A model generated the notes under the pieces. The model was not told where the DNA came from. It saw nothing but the letters and a program-made list of their open reading frames with translations, and ran no database searches. Positions 14,949 through 22,585 of a stretch of DNA of 32,171 bases are shown here, one piece after another (within the stretch, counting starts at the first letter, position 1; every line of letters begins with the position of its first letter). The stretch lies in the NCBI GenBank assembly GCA_027078415.1, contig JALWYX010000072.1, positions 1 to 32,171 of the forward strand. The letters run 5' to 3'. This stretch comes from Thermoanaerobaculia bacterium. GTDB taxonomy: Bacteria > Acidobacteriota > Thermoanaerobaculia > JALWYX01. A program made the position numbers and the translations under genes.

Positions 14949-16889
14949 CTAAATTTTTACAACTCGTGGAGTTATAAATATAAGAAGCTCCTTGTTCTCA
15001 TCGCTAATACGCTTATTTTTAAATATTGCCCCTATAAAGGGTATATTGCTCAACCCTGGAACCCTATCTTGTCCATCTTCAGTTGTAATCTCATAGATAC
15101 CACCTATAACTGTAGTTCCTCCATCCTTCACTATAACCCTCGTTTGAGCTTCTCTAGTCCTTATAGGAGCATTTTGAGCACCAGCTACCGCAAAGGCCAA
15201 TTGAGGTTCCCTTTTAGAAACCCTTATATCCATTAAAATCGTTCCCTCAGCTGTTACATGAGGAGTAACATCCAACCTTAGAGTAGCATTTACAAACTGG
15301 GTTGTAACAGTGTTATTAGCAACTGTCTGAATAGGTATCTGCAATCCAGATTGTATATAAGCTGGATAGTTGTTAACAGTAGTAACCCGAGGAGCTGAAA
15401 GTATATTTATAAGACCATCATTTTCTGCCGCCTGAAGAAACACATCCAACTGAAAAGTATTAAGTACATTACCCAAAGTTATACCTAAAACACCACTCTG
15501 GCCTCCAGTTAACAAATTGACTCCACCAGATATATCGTAATTGTTGGGAAATATAAGCCCTGTGGTATTACCGTGCTGAATATCTGCAAGGGCCCTTGTG
15601 TTCCAAGAAATACCAAGAGTTCTACTAAACCTCTTGGTAGTCTCTACTATCCTAGCTTCTATAAGAATTTGAGGCTCAGGAACATCCAACTGCTCAACAA
15701 CAGCTAGAACAGTATCTACAAACTCAGGGAGCTCTTTGATAATAAGGGTATTGGTCCTCTCATCTACTATAACAGAACCTCGCTCACTAAGAATAGAGGT
15801 CTCTCCTGCCTGCAAAACACTCGCAATCTCCGAAGCACTTGCATAGCTAACTCTCTTTAAAACGGTCTTTAGAGGAGCGGTCAATATAGCTGCAGCCCGT
15901 GCTTCAGCCTCAGCTGCGGCCTCGGCAGCCAATCTATCTCTGGTAGCTATACGCATAACGTTACCTTCCATCTCATACCCTAAATCGTTTAACTTCAATA
16001 TGATCTCCAAAGCTTGATCCCAAGGAACCTGGTTTAGCTCAACGGTAACCTCACCTTCAACGTCGGGATGCACAACTATATTAAGACCACTTATCTTAGC
16101 AAAAGTACGCAAAACTTCCTTTATATCCGCTTCTCTTAAACTAAGAGAAATAGGCTCACCAAAATACTTCTTTCCCTCCCGTGTAACGTCCTGAGCTTCA
16201 AAAGATTCCGCACCACTTGTAGCAGCTTCCACTTGCTTTTTTAAAACATCTAAAGCTTTCTGCGGCTCAGGAGCCATCTCGAAAGCTTCAACCGAAGTAA
16301 GAGGAGACTCTGACGAAAAACGTTGCTCCTCTTTTCTATCTGTCTCCTGCAGCTCTACCTCCACACCTACAATATCTTCTCTCTCCTCCACAGTAGCATT
16401 TACACTAACCGTCTCCTTAACACTAGTCACATCGTCTCTATTCAACGACTTTAAGCTAACCTTCAGCAGCCATCCATCTTCAACAAACAGAGGTTCCACA
16501 GGAACCTTCAAATCAACCACCATCCTAACCCTAGAATTTTCTTCTACATGAGAACCAAACCTTACTTTTTCAAGTAAACCGCTGTTTACAACTTCTTCTG
16601 TTCTCGGCAAAGCAAAATCAACATTATCAAAATCGACAACCAACCTTAGAGGATCATCCACAAAAAACGCTTTGTAACCAAGCTTACCGTCAGCTCTAAC
16701 AACCACAACCACGTTGTCATCTGAAACTTTAATTACATAAAAATCCTCTATTTTACTAGCCTTTTTCCCTTCTTTAGCAACATTCTTTACAAAAGGAGCA
16801 TCTTTAGTCCACTCAACAGAAGAAAGTTGCATACTCCCAAAGAGAGCAACTCCCAGCAGAGCCAACATATTTCTACTTATTTTCAGCAT
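14949..16889 (-). CDS. pilQ: Type IV pilus secretin PilQ
   Basis: Forms the outer-membrane pore through which the type IV pilus passes. Of 646 residues, 1-25 are a signal peptide; one AMIN peptidoglycan-binding domain follows (about 50-148, DNVVVVVRADGKLGYKAFFV, LRLVVDFDN). A charged linker leads to the STN domain (about 245-315, VEGEVTVELNQVPWDQALE), one secretin N1 domain (about 345-405, DERTNTLIIKELPE) and the C-terminal secretin barrel (QILIEARIVETTK through VPGLSNIPFIGAIFKNK). Many PilQ proteins have two AMIN domains; only one is seen. GGAGGTG lies just before the ATG. It is fifth in pilMNOPQ. Confidence 0.96.
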   Translation of the reverse strand: MLKISRNMLALLGVALFGSMQLSSVEWTKDAPFVKNVAKEGKKASKIEDFYVIKVSDDNVVVVVRADGKLGYKAFFVDDPLRLVVDFDNVDFALPRTEEVVNSGLLEKVRFGSHVEENSRVRMVVDLKVPVEPLFVEDGWLLKVSLKSLNRDDVTSVKETVSVNATVEEREDIVGVEVELQETDRKEEQRFSSESPLTSVEAFEMAPEPQKALDVLKKQVEAATSGAESFEAQDVTREGKKYFGEPISLSLREADIKEVLRTFAKISGLNIVVHPDVEGEVTVELNQVPWDQALEIILKLNDLGYEMEGNVMRIATRDRLAAEAAAEAEARAAAILTAPLKTVLKRVSYASASEIASVLQAGETSILSERGSVIVDERTNTLIIKELPEFVDTVLAVVEQLDVPEPQILIEARIVETTKRFSRTLGISWNTRALADIQHGNTTGLIFPNNYDISGGVNLLTGGQSGVLGITLGNVLNTFQLDVFLQAAENDGLINILSAPRVTTVNNYPAYIQSGLQIPIQTVANNTVTTQFVNATLRLDVTPHVTAEGTILMDIRVSKREPQLAFAVAGAQNAPIRTREAQTRVIVKDGGTTVIGGIYEITTEDGQDRVPGLSNIPFIGAIFKNKRISDENKELLIFITPRVVKI

Positions 16890-16901
16890 CCCTACACCTC
16901 C

Positions 16902-17441
16902 TCATTCCTCATTCTTACCTCGATTTAAAGCTTTTCTAATTATCCTAAAAGGCTTAAGAGAACCTGGCTGCTCTATACGCTGCTTAAAGACAACCTCATT
17001 CTTGCTTATCTCTACCACCTCTCCATCGAACAACTTGTCTCCGATCCTGATTATATAGCTTTTTTCACCACCTGCAACCTCTATATACGCAACCCACTGA
17101 CCTCCCCAATTAAAAATACCCTTTATATCCACTTCATTAATATATACCCCCGGCAACCCTTTAGGCCTAATCCTCGCAACCTGCTCAGGAGCAGGTCTTA
17201 GAAGGGAGACAAAAGGATCTCTTCTACCTGCAGGATCGTAACTTACTCCACCACCAGCATATATTTCGTCTTTAGATTCCAATATTTTCTCGATATCTTT
17301 CAACTCCTCTGAAGGAACTTCTCCCTCCTGCACCACCGACTCTTTAACATCCATATCCTCATCTGCACTCTCTTCCTGAGCAAAGATCGCCACACCACTC
17401 AGCATCCAAAGACAGACAGAGGCCACAAAAACCTTATACAT
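16902..17441 (-). CDS. pilP: Type IV pilus assembly protein PilP
   Basis: Links the inner-membrane PilNO complex to the PilQ secretin in the periplasm. The 179-residue protein has the conserved RRDPFVSLL motif (about 53-61) and the C-terminal beta domain (GIFNWGGQWVAYIEV, IIRIGDKLFDGEVVEI). The N terminus is a plain signal peptide ending in VAIFA before QEES; no lipobox cysteine is present, whereas PilP of Neisseria and Pseudomonas is lipidated. I start at ATG 17441 because GGAGG lies 6 bases upstream; the in-frame TTG at 17447 touches that site. Confidence 0.92.
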   Translation of the reverse strand: MYKVFVASVCLWMLSGVAIFAQEESADEDMDVKESVVQEGEVPSEELKDIEKILESKDEIYAGGGVSYDPAGRRDPFVSLLRPAPEQVARIRPKGLPGVYINEVDIKGIFNWGGQWVAYIEVAGGEKSYIIRIGDKLFDGEVVEISKNEVVFKQRIEQPGSLKPFRIIRKALNRGKNEE

Positions 17442-17452
17442 AATCAACCTCC

Positions 17453-18040
17453 TTACAACTCCTCAACACCCTCTTCACCTTCTTCCATAGGTACATACCT
17501 GAAAGTCTTCGCTCTAAAAGTAGCAGAAATAGTATATCCTCCTTGGTTAAACGCCCCAATTCTCAACTCATCAACGTTAATTATTCTTGGGAAACGACTC
17601 AACTTATCGAAGAAAACAGCCAAATTATGGTAGGTGCCCTGCATAGCTATCTCCATAGGAATCTCCTTATAAAAATCGTGTGATATCTCATCGCGCACAT
17701 CTAGCCTTAAAATATGCAAATTACCCTGAGTTGCTATAGCCCGCAAGTCACGAAGTATAAACTCCATGTTTATCTCAGCAGGCATAATCTCTATAAGTTT
17801 CGCTAACTCTTTTTCCAAAGTCTTCAACCTTTCCTCAACAGCGGGCAACTCAGCCTTTATAGCTCTACCCTTCTCTACCTCTTCCTGGAGCTTAGCTACC
17901 TCTTTTTCTTTAGCTTCAATTACCCTTTTTTGCTCCTTTATCTTAAATACGTACAACCCACCTACTATAAAACCTCCCAAAACTACACCCAACACAGCCC
18001 CCTGCCACGGCTGCTCTCTTATATCATCCATCAGTCCCAT
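17453..18040 (-). CDS. pilO: Type IV pilus assembly protein PilO
   Basis: Inner-membrane protein that dimerises with PilN to form the alignment complex of the pilus machine. Of 195 residues, about 16-32 form a single membrane helix (GAVLGVVLGGFIVGGLYVF), 35-85 a coiled coil (VIEAKEKEVAKLQEEVEKG), and the rest a ferredoxin-like periplasmic domain with DFYKEIPMEIAMQGTYHNLA and FFDKLSRFPRIINVDEL, which are typical of PilO. GGAGGTG lies upstream of the ATG. Third in pilMNOPQ; 35 bases separate it from pilN. Confidence 0.94.
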   Translation of the reverse strand: MGLMDDIREQPWQGAVLGVVLGGFIVGGLYVFKIKEQKRVIEAKEKEVAKLQEEVEKGRAIKAELPAVEERLKTLEKELAKLIEIMPAEINMEFILRDLRAIATQGNLHILRLDVRDEISHDFYKEIPMEIAMQGTYHNLAVFFDKLSRFPRIINVDELRIGAFNQGGYTISATFRAKTFRYVPMEEGEEGVEEL

Positions 18041-18075
18041 CTTCTAACACCTCCCTTCCTTCCACAACACAACCT

Positions 18076-18702
18076 CTATAGTGCTTCCTCTCCCATTTCC
18101 TCTTCTTCACCTTCACCACCAGGATACTTAATTTTAAATGGAACCTTCATAACGAAATTATAGACCCTCTCACCTCCACTAAACACTAAGCTGTTTAGTT
18201 GCGGCTCCATAAATTCTATAGACTCAGATAACTCACCCTCTTTTGTAACGTCCTTCAAATTGTCTATAAAATTTGCCACCGCATTCTCATTAAACGCCTT
18301 ACCTCTTAACTCTATAGTACTCCCTACAACAGACATGCCATCCAACCACAAGTGATCAGGAACGGCTCTACTAATAGCATCCATAATCTTCACAGGCCCT
18401 ACCTGCTTACGCTTAAGCTCCTTTATGATAGAAATCTTGCGCTTAAGCTCCTCACTCTTTTTACGCAACTCTTCACTCTTTTTAATAAAAGGCTCTAACG
18501 CAGCCTTCTCCTCTTCTAACTCCGCTATCTTCGCATCCAGCTCCTCAATAGTCGACGAATTAACGTACCACCATCCAACCCCAACAAGCAAACCTATAAG
18601 AGCAAACACAAAAAGCAATACCTCGCCAACACTAATCCCTCCTCTTCCTCTAACACTAGGAGTTGTACGAGGACCTTCACGTAGCAAATTAACTCTAATC
18701 AT
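18076..18702 (-). CDS. pilN: Type IV pilus assembly protein PilN
   Basis: Bitopic inner-membrane partner of PilO whose cytoplasmic tail docks on PilM. The N terminus MIRVNLLRE (1-9) matches the PilM-binding INLLP-type motif. A membrane helix spans about 28-49 (EVLLFVFALIGLLVGVGWWY), then a coiled coil (ELDAKIAELEEEKAALE, KSEELRKKSEELKRKI) and a periplasmic domain. The 208-residue length is normal. The start codon overlaps the pilM stop by one base (TAATG), with GGAGGGG as ribosome binding site. The C-terminal tail is unusually acidic (GGEGEEEEMGEEAL). Confidence 0.94.
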   Translation of the reverse strand: MIRVNLLREGPRTTPSVRGRGGISVGEVLLFVFALIGLLVGVGWWYVNSSTIEELDAKIAELEEEKAALEPFIKKSEELRKKSEELKRKISIIKELKRKQVGPVKIMDAISRAVPDHLWLDGMSVVGSTIELRGKAFNENAVANFIDNLKDVTKEGELSESIEFMEPQLNSLVFSGGERVYNFVMKVPFKIKYPGGEGEEEEMGEEAL

Positions 18703-19754
18703 TATTCCCCTCCCTTCCTTAAAGCTAAACCAACAGCCACAGCAAAACTCGGAGCTTCACGAGTCACCTCTTCACTTTCACTACCTTCCTTTACATACAC
18801 GTTCCTAAAAGGATTCATAACGCTCACCTGTGCACCCAACTTCTTACCCAAAACATCAGGCAACTCGGGCGTTAACGCACCCCCACCAGAAAGAACAATT
18901 TCATCTATTGGACCTTCACCAGTTGTAGTTGCAAAAAAATCGAAAGTCTTTTTGAGCTCATTAGCCAAATCGTTACCAACCTTACTAAATACTCTCTTGG
19001 CATCCTTGATGGTTCTGCCACCTACATTCTCCCCCAACTTTAAAGCCTCAGCCTGTTCATAAGTCATATTAAATTCTCTTTGCAAAGCTTCAGTGAACAT
19101 CCTTCCTCCTACAGAAATATCACGCCAAAAAACAGTCTCTCCTCTCGAAATAATGTTAACATTTGTAACCGAAGCACCTATATTTACCAACGCAATAACT
19201 TTCATTGGATCTATCCCGTAGTTGTATTCGTAACAATTCTGTACCGCAAAACAATCTATATCAACAACACTAACCTGTTTACCAGCCCTCGCAACCACCG
19301 AAACGTAGTCTGTTATCTTATCTTGCTTTACAGCTATAAGAAGAACATCAACATCACCCACAGGCTCCGCACCTTCTGGGACAAGCGGAATATAATCGAG
19401 TTTGACCTCGCTTATATCAAAAGGAATAAATTGCTCAGCTTCCCACCTAATCGCCTCATCCAAATCTTGAGGAGAATTAACTTTAACAGCTATCTTTTTA
19501 ATAATAACTGAATGCCCCGAAACAGAAATAGCAAAGTTAGAGTTTTTTATTCTCTTTTCACCTATTAATTTTCTAACAGCCTCTACAACCATAGAAGAAT
19601 CCATTATCGCACCATCTACTATAACCTCCGGAGACAGCACCTCCTTACCTACAGCAAGAAGGTGATAACCGTCCTTCTTCTCTTTCAATTCGACAACTTT
19701 AACAGCGTAACTTCCTATGTCACATCCTACAAGTTCCCTTCTTCCAAAAAACAC
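18702..19754 (-). CDS. pilM: Type IV pilus assembly protein PilM
   Basis: Actin-like cytoplasmic ATPase-fold protein that recruits PilN and organises the inner-membrane part of the pilus machine. Actin-fold phosphate and nucleotide loops are visible: LVGCDIGSYAVKVVEL (8-23), ALVNIGASVTNVNII (about 188-202) and IVLSGGGALTPELPDVLGKK (about 287-306). Length 350 is normal. The start is GTG preceded by GGGAGGGGGGG. It is the first gene of the pilMNOPQ operon and has a good promoter at 19792-19821. Confidence 0.95.
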   Translation of the reverse strand: MFFGRRELVGCDIGSYAVKVVELKEKKDGYHLLAVGKEVLSPEVIVDGAIMDSSMVVEAVRKLIGEKRIKNSNFAISVSGHSVIIKKIAVKVNSPQDLDEAIRWEAEQFIPFDISEVKLDYIPLVPEGAEPVGDVDVLLIAVKQDKITDYVSVVARAGKQVSVVDIDCFAVQNCYEYNYGIDPMKVIALVNIGASVTNVNIISRGETVFWRDISVGGRMFTEALQREFNMTYEQAEALKLGENVGGRTIKDAKRVFSKVGNDLANELKKTFDFFATTTGEGPIDEIVLSGGGALTPELPDVLGKKLGAQVSVMNPFRNVYVKEGSESEEVTREAPSFAVAVGLALRKGGE

Positions 19755-19791
19755 TTCCCCCCCTCCCTTGGTTTAATTTTTCATATACACT

Positions 19792-19821
19792 AAAATACAC
19801 GCAATAACTATACCTTGTCAA
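19792..19821 (-). promoter_or_regulatory. Promoter of the pilMNOPQ operon
   Basis: The minus strand has a consensus -35 TTGACA (19821-19816), an 18-base spacer and TATTTT (19797-19792). Transcription would begin near 19785, about 30 bases before the pilM GTG. It is divergent from the tRNA promoter at 19925-19953. Confidence 0.65.
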
Positions 19822-19924
19822 GAGATAAAAACAACGAGAAAACCTAGAAACAACTTAAAAATTTACTATTAAGAACTACTCTTTACAAACAAGGATCTCC
19901 TCCGTTAAACCATATACTCCCGTC

Positions 19925-19953
19925 TTGACCTACCTTAAAAATTGAAATATCAT
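19925..19953 (+). promoter_or_regulatory. Promoter of the tRNA-Ala/dusA unit
   Basis: TTGACC (19925-19930), a 17-base spacer and TATCAT (19948-19953) are each one mismatch from the sigma70 consensus. The predicted start near 19960 is about 24 bases before the tRNA, so a short 5' leader would need trimming. Confidence 0.7.
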
Positions 19954-19983
19954 GAAATACCGTAGGTTTTAAGCAATTCTAAA

Positions 19984-20059
<76 letters not shown>

Positions 20060-20073
20060 TTTATCAGTTAAAG

Positions 20074-21027
20074 ATGCAAAAAGAGATCTCCGTAGCTCCT
20101 ATGGTAGGTAAAACGGATAGACATTTTAGATCTTTAGCTAGAATACTTTCACCCTCTATTCTTCTTTACACAGAAATGATCCACGTAAACTCTATAATCT
20201 ACGGAAATCCAGACACTATCCTTGGATTTAACGAAGAAGAACTGCCTGTGGCTCTCCAAATAGCAACTCCTTCGAGAAAAAATCTTGCCCCCGCTGTAGA
20301 AAAAATTAAAAATTTTAAATACAGCGAAATAAATATAAACTGTGGTTGCCCCAGCAAAGCAGCTCAAAAAGGAGAATATGGAATAGTATTACTCAACAAA
20401 CCAAAAACGGTAGCAGAGATAGTTTCAACATTAAAAGAAAATTTTCCCTATACAACAATCTCGGTAAAAACCAGAATAGGACTAGGAGAAAAAGCGAGCT
20501 TAGCAAAAGTGGTCAACTTTATCGAAACAGCTGCACGAGCAGGAGCAGAAAAATTTATATTGCATTCCAGAACGGCAATCTTGGGGCTAAATACAAAAAA
20601 AAATAGAAAGATACCACCACTCCAGTACCACATGGTGTACAAAATCAAAGAAATTTTCCCCAACTTAAAAATAGTTTTAAATGGAGGAGTAAAAAGTGTA
20701 GAAGAAATCAGAAATCACCTCTTACACGTAGACGGGGTAATGATAGGTAGAGCTATCTATCAAAACCCCTGGTTTCTTACCGAATTAGAAACGCTGTACA
20801 ACCCAAATTTTGTCCCTCCCACACCTCATCAATTTCTAAATAGAGCTATATCTTATATAGAACGAGAATCTGGAAACGTCCACCATAGCAAAATAGTAAA
20901 ACATATGTATAATTTTTTTAAAAACAGAAGAGGTAGTAAAAAATGGCGAAAAACGTTAAATTCTGTTACAAAAACAGATTTCGATTCTCATCTTTTACAA
21001 GATACGTTGGATTATATATTGTCGTAA
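20074..21027 (+). CDS. DusA-like tRNA-dihydrouridine synthase lacking the catalytic cysteine
   Basis: A 317-residue flavoprotein of the Dus family, closest in motifs to DusA (SVAPMVGKTDRHFR at 6-19, LLYTEMI, ELPVALQIA, ININCGCPSKAAQ, SVKTRIG, FILHSR, NRKIPPLQYHMVYKIK, DGVMIGRA). Dus enzymes reduce uridine to dihydrouridine in tRNA with FMN and NADPH. The general-acid cysteine normally lies in a YGACLL-type loop about 10 residues after GCPS; here the codons read GGA ATA GTA TTA CTC (G-I-V-L-L), so V105 replaces Cys. FMN-binding Lys and His motifs remain. I start at ATG 20074; the longer frame from 19999 would translate the tRNA. The start has no clear ribosome binding site. It follows the tRNA after 14 bases. 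Confidence 0.88.
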   Translation: MQKEISVAPMVGKTDRHFRSLARILSPSILLYTEMIHVNSIIYGNPDTILGFNEEELPVALQIATPSRKNLAPAVEKIKNFKYSEININCGCPSKAAQKGEYGIVLLNKPKTVAEIVSTLKENFPYTTISVKTRIGLGEKASLAKVVNFIETAARAGAEKFILHSRTAILGLNTKKNRKIPPLQYHMVYKIKEIFPNLKIVLNGGVKSVEEIRNHLLHVDGVMIGRAIYQNPWFLTELETLYNPNFVPPTPHQFLNRAISYIERESGNVHHSKIVKHMYNFFKNRRGSKKWRKTLNSVTKTDFDSHLLQDTLDYILS

Positions 21028-21488
21028 TCTCTTGTTCTCGACAACCACAAGTACCTATACAACCTCAACCGACCACACAGCCCACACAAAACTACCAAGT
21101 ACAACAACCCCAGCAGCAACAACCTATACAACAACCCATAGTTGAACAAGGAGTACCCAGTGGTACAATAGTAGCATTCTATGGACCTCAAGTACCAGAG
21201 GGATGGACAATATGTGACGGACGACTGACACCTACAGGATTAAAAACACCAGACCTAAGAGACAAATTTATAATGGGCACAGCAGCATTTAACGAAATAG
21301 GAGTAACAGGAGGCACCTCTTCCCATTCGCACGCAATATCTATCGGAAGCGCCAAAGGAGGAAGTGTAGGAACAGATAGGGATACAGACGCCTGGGTTTC
21401 TTCTCCAGTACATAAACATACAGCATCTGCTACAACTGCTAACCATATACCACCACACGTAAAACTGATATATATTATGAAAAATTAG
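20943..21488 (+). CDS. Lipoprotein with a phage-tail-collar-like C-terminal domain
   Basis: A 181-residue predicted protein. Residues 1-31 have a basic segment (KNRFRFSSFTR) and a short hydrophobic stretch ending in the lipobox VISC (C31). A Pro/Gln-rich linker of about 40 residues follows (many QQP units). The C-terminal half matches the tail-collar pattern: GVPSGTIVAFYG, VPEGWTICDGR (85-94), TPDLRDKFIMG (102-112), a glycine-rich part with paired His (SHSHAIS, HKHTASA) and PPHVKLIYIMK, as in tail-fibre collars and microcystin-dependent-type proteins. AGAGG lies 9 bases before the ATG, but the start overlaps dusA by 85 bases; no later Met precedes the lipobox. Role unknown. Confidence 0.72.
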   Translation: MAKNVKFCYKNRFRFSSFTRYVGLYIVVISCSRQPQVPIQPQPTTQPTQNYQVQQPQQQQPIQQPIVEQGVPSGTIVAFYGPQVPEGWTICDGRLTPTGLKTPDLRDKFIMGTAAFNEIGVTGGTSSHSHAISIGSAKGGSVGTDRDTDAWVSSPVHKHTASATTANHIPPHVKLIYIMKN

Positions 21489-21850
21489 TACAAAGAATCT
21501 CTACGCTTAAAGAGCATTCTTCGGTGTTAAAAAAACAAACCTAGATGGCCAACAAACATGTTAAATAAAAAAACTACCAAAAACCAAGATACATACAAAA
21601 CCACATAGATGCAAGTAAATAAAACTTATATTAACTATAGGAAGAAACAGTAAAACAAATAACTCAAAAGTATTTTTACTGCGTCTCAATTCAAGGAGAT
21701 AAATTGTACTTCTACTTAACCTATGTAAGATTTATTCTCATATAAAATATACGACTCATAAACAAAAATACAATCTTCACCATCTAGATGTGTACAATTA
21801 TTTAGTTTAATTGGGTTTAACTTTCCTACAACAGAATAATTTTAACCACC
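21489..21850. other. Intergenic region between convergent genes, no gene seen
   Basis: About 360 bases between the stop codons of the collar lipoprotein (plus) and the rhodanese (minus). I find no coding frame of note, no tRNA and no repeat array. An imperfect hairpin (AGAATCTCT and AGAGCATTCT, 21495-21521, one bulged base) lies just after the collar gene and is followed a few bases later by an A-run rather than a T-run, so termination there is doubtful. The stretch is strongly A-rich on the plus strand. Confidence 0.6.
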
Positions 21851-22300
21851 CTACCGGACTAACCCTAGCCCTTCATCTGTCCAAGATTTTACACCACCTT
21901 CTATAACAATCACGTGTGAAAAGCCAAGAGACACTAATATTTCAGCTCCTTTCCTGGTGCAATCCTCGTTGTCACAATACACCAACAAAGTATGTCCCTT
22001 AATGTAACCTAGGTTGACTTTTTCAGATACCAAGCTTTCCAGAGGAATGTTAAGAGCGTTATATATCCTACCCTTTCTAAATTTTGCAGCATCTCTAAGA
22101 TCGATAATCTTAACCTGCTCACCTCCATCTCTTATAATTTCAAATGCAACCAAAGGAGAAACCACCTTATATTCTGGGTTAACAACGCTACACCCTACTA
22201 TAAACACCGTTATAAAACCAACAAAAACGATTAACTTACCAGAATTACTTAACAGCAGCTTTAAAGGATTCCAGATTTTCATATATAGGAAACACTTCAT
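21851..22300 (-). CDS. Rhodanese-domain lipoprotein
   Basis: Up to 149 residues. A membrane/signal segment (KLIVFVGFITVFIVGC) ends in a lipobox, so the protein is probably anchored in the envelope. The rest is a single rhodanese domain: VKIIDLRDAAKFRKGRIYNALNIP, then TLLVYCDNEDCTRKGAEIL with the active-site cysteine in an active loop that holds a second Cys five residues later, and HVIVIEGGVKSWTDEG at the end. Such domains transfer sulfane sulfur or are redox proteins; the second loop Cys is unusual. ATG 22300 has AAGG upstream and overlaps the STAS gene by 56 bases; ATG 22282 is an alternative. It is the last gene of the hslV-led run. Confidence 0.82.
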   Translation of the reverse strand: MKCFLYMKIWNPLKLLLSNSGKLIVFVGFITVFIVGCSVVNPEYKVVSPLVAFEIIRDGGEQVKIIDLRDAAKFRKGRIYNALNIPLESLVSEKVNLGYIKGHTLLVYCDNEDCTRKGAEILVSLGFSHVIVIEGGVKSWTDEGLGLVR

Positions 22301-22583
22301 CCAACCTTGTCATTTCCAGCAACTTTCTCACTCTAGTTGAAGGATTAACCAATATAAGTTTTTTCCCCTCTCTTTTAAACTTTTCTAGATATCCAACCAA
22401 CTCTCCTATCCCTGTAGAATCTATGTAATTGATCTCGGAAAAATCTACAATCACACCTTCTCGGCTTTCCTGCAAATATCTCTCCAAAGTATCAGCAAAA
22501 AATTTAGCACTCTCCCCAAGTCGAATAACTCCGCTCAATTTACACACAACAAACCCTTCAAACTCTGAAGTACGCACTATCAT
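22245..22583 (-). CDS. STAS-domain protein, anti-sigma factor antagonist type
   Basis: A 112-residue cytoplasmic protein of the SpoIIAA/RsbV type. The phosphorylatable serine is S56 in NYIDSTGIGELVGYL (52-66), and VIVDFSEI and LILVNPSTRVRKLLEMTRL complete the STAS fold. These proteins switch partner anti-sigma factors or phosphatases by phosphorylation; neither an anti-sigma kinase nor a PP2C phosphatase gene is in the window. I start at ATG 22583 because AAAGGAGG lies 7 bases upstream; a longer frame to 22619 would run into dapF. Confidence 0.88.
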   Translation of the reverse strand: MIVRTSEFEGFVVCKLSGVIRLGESAKFFADTLERYLQESREGVIVDFSEINYIDSTGIGELVGYLEKFKREGKKLILVNPSTRVRKLLEMTRLDEVFPIYENLESFKAAVK

Positions 22584-22585
22584 CG

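Noticed and set aside
17766-18808. Several plus-strand frames (93, 77 and 127 codons) rich in Ser and Thr.
   Set aside because: They are antisense shadows of the coiled-coil parts of pilO and pilN.
21495-21521. Terminator after the collar lipoprotein gene.
   Set aside because: The hairpin is imperfect and is followed by an A-run, not a T-run, on the coding strand.
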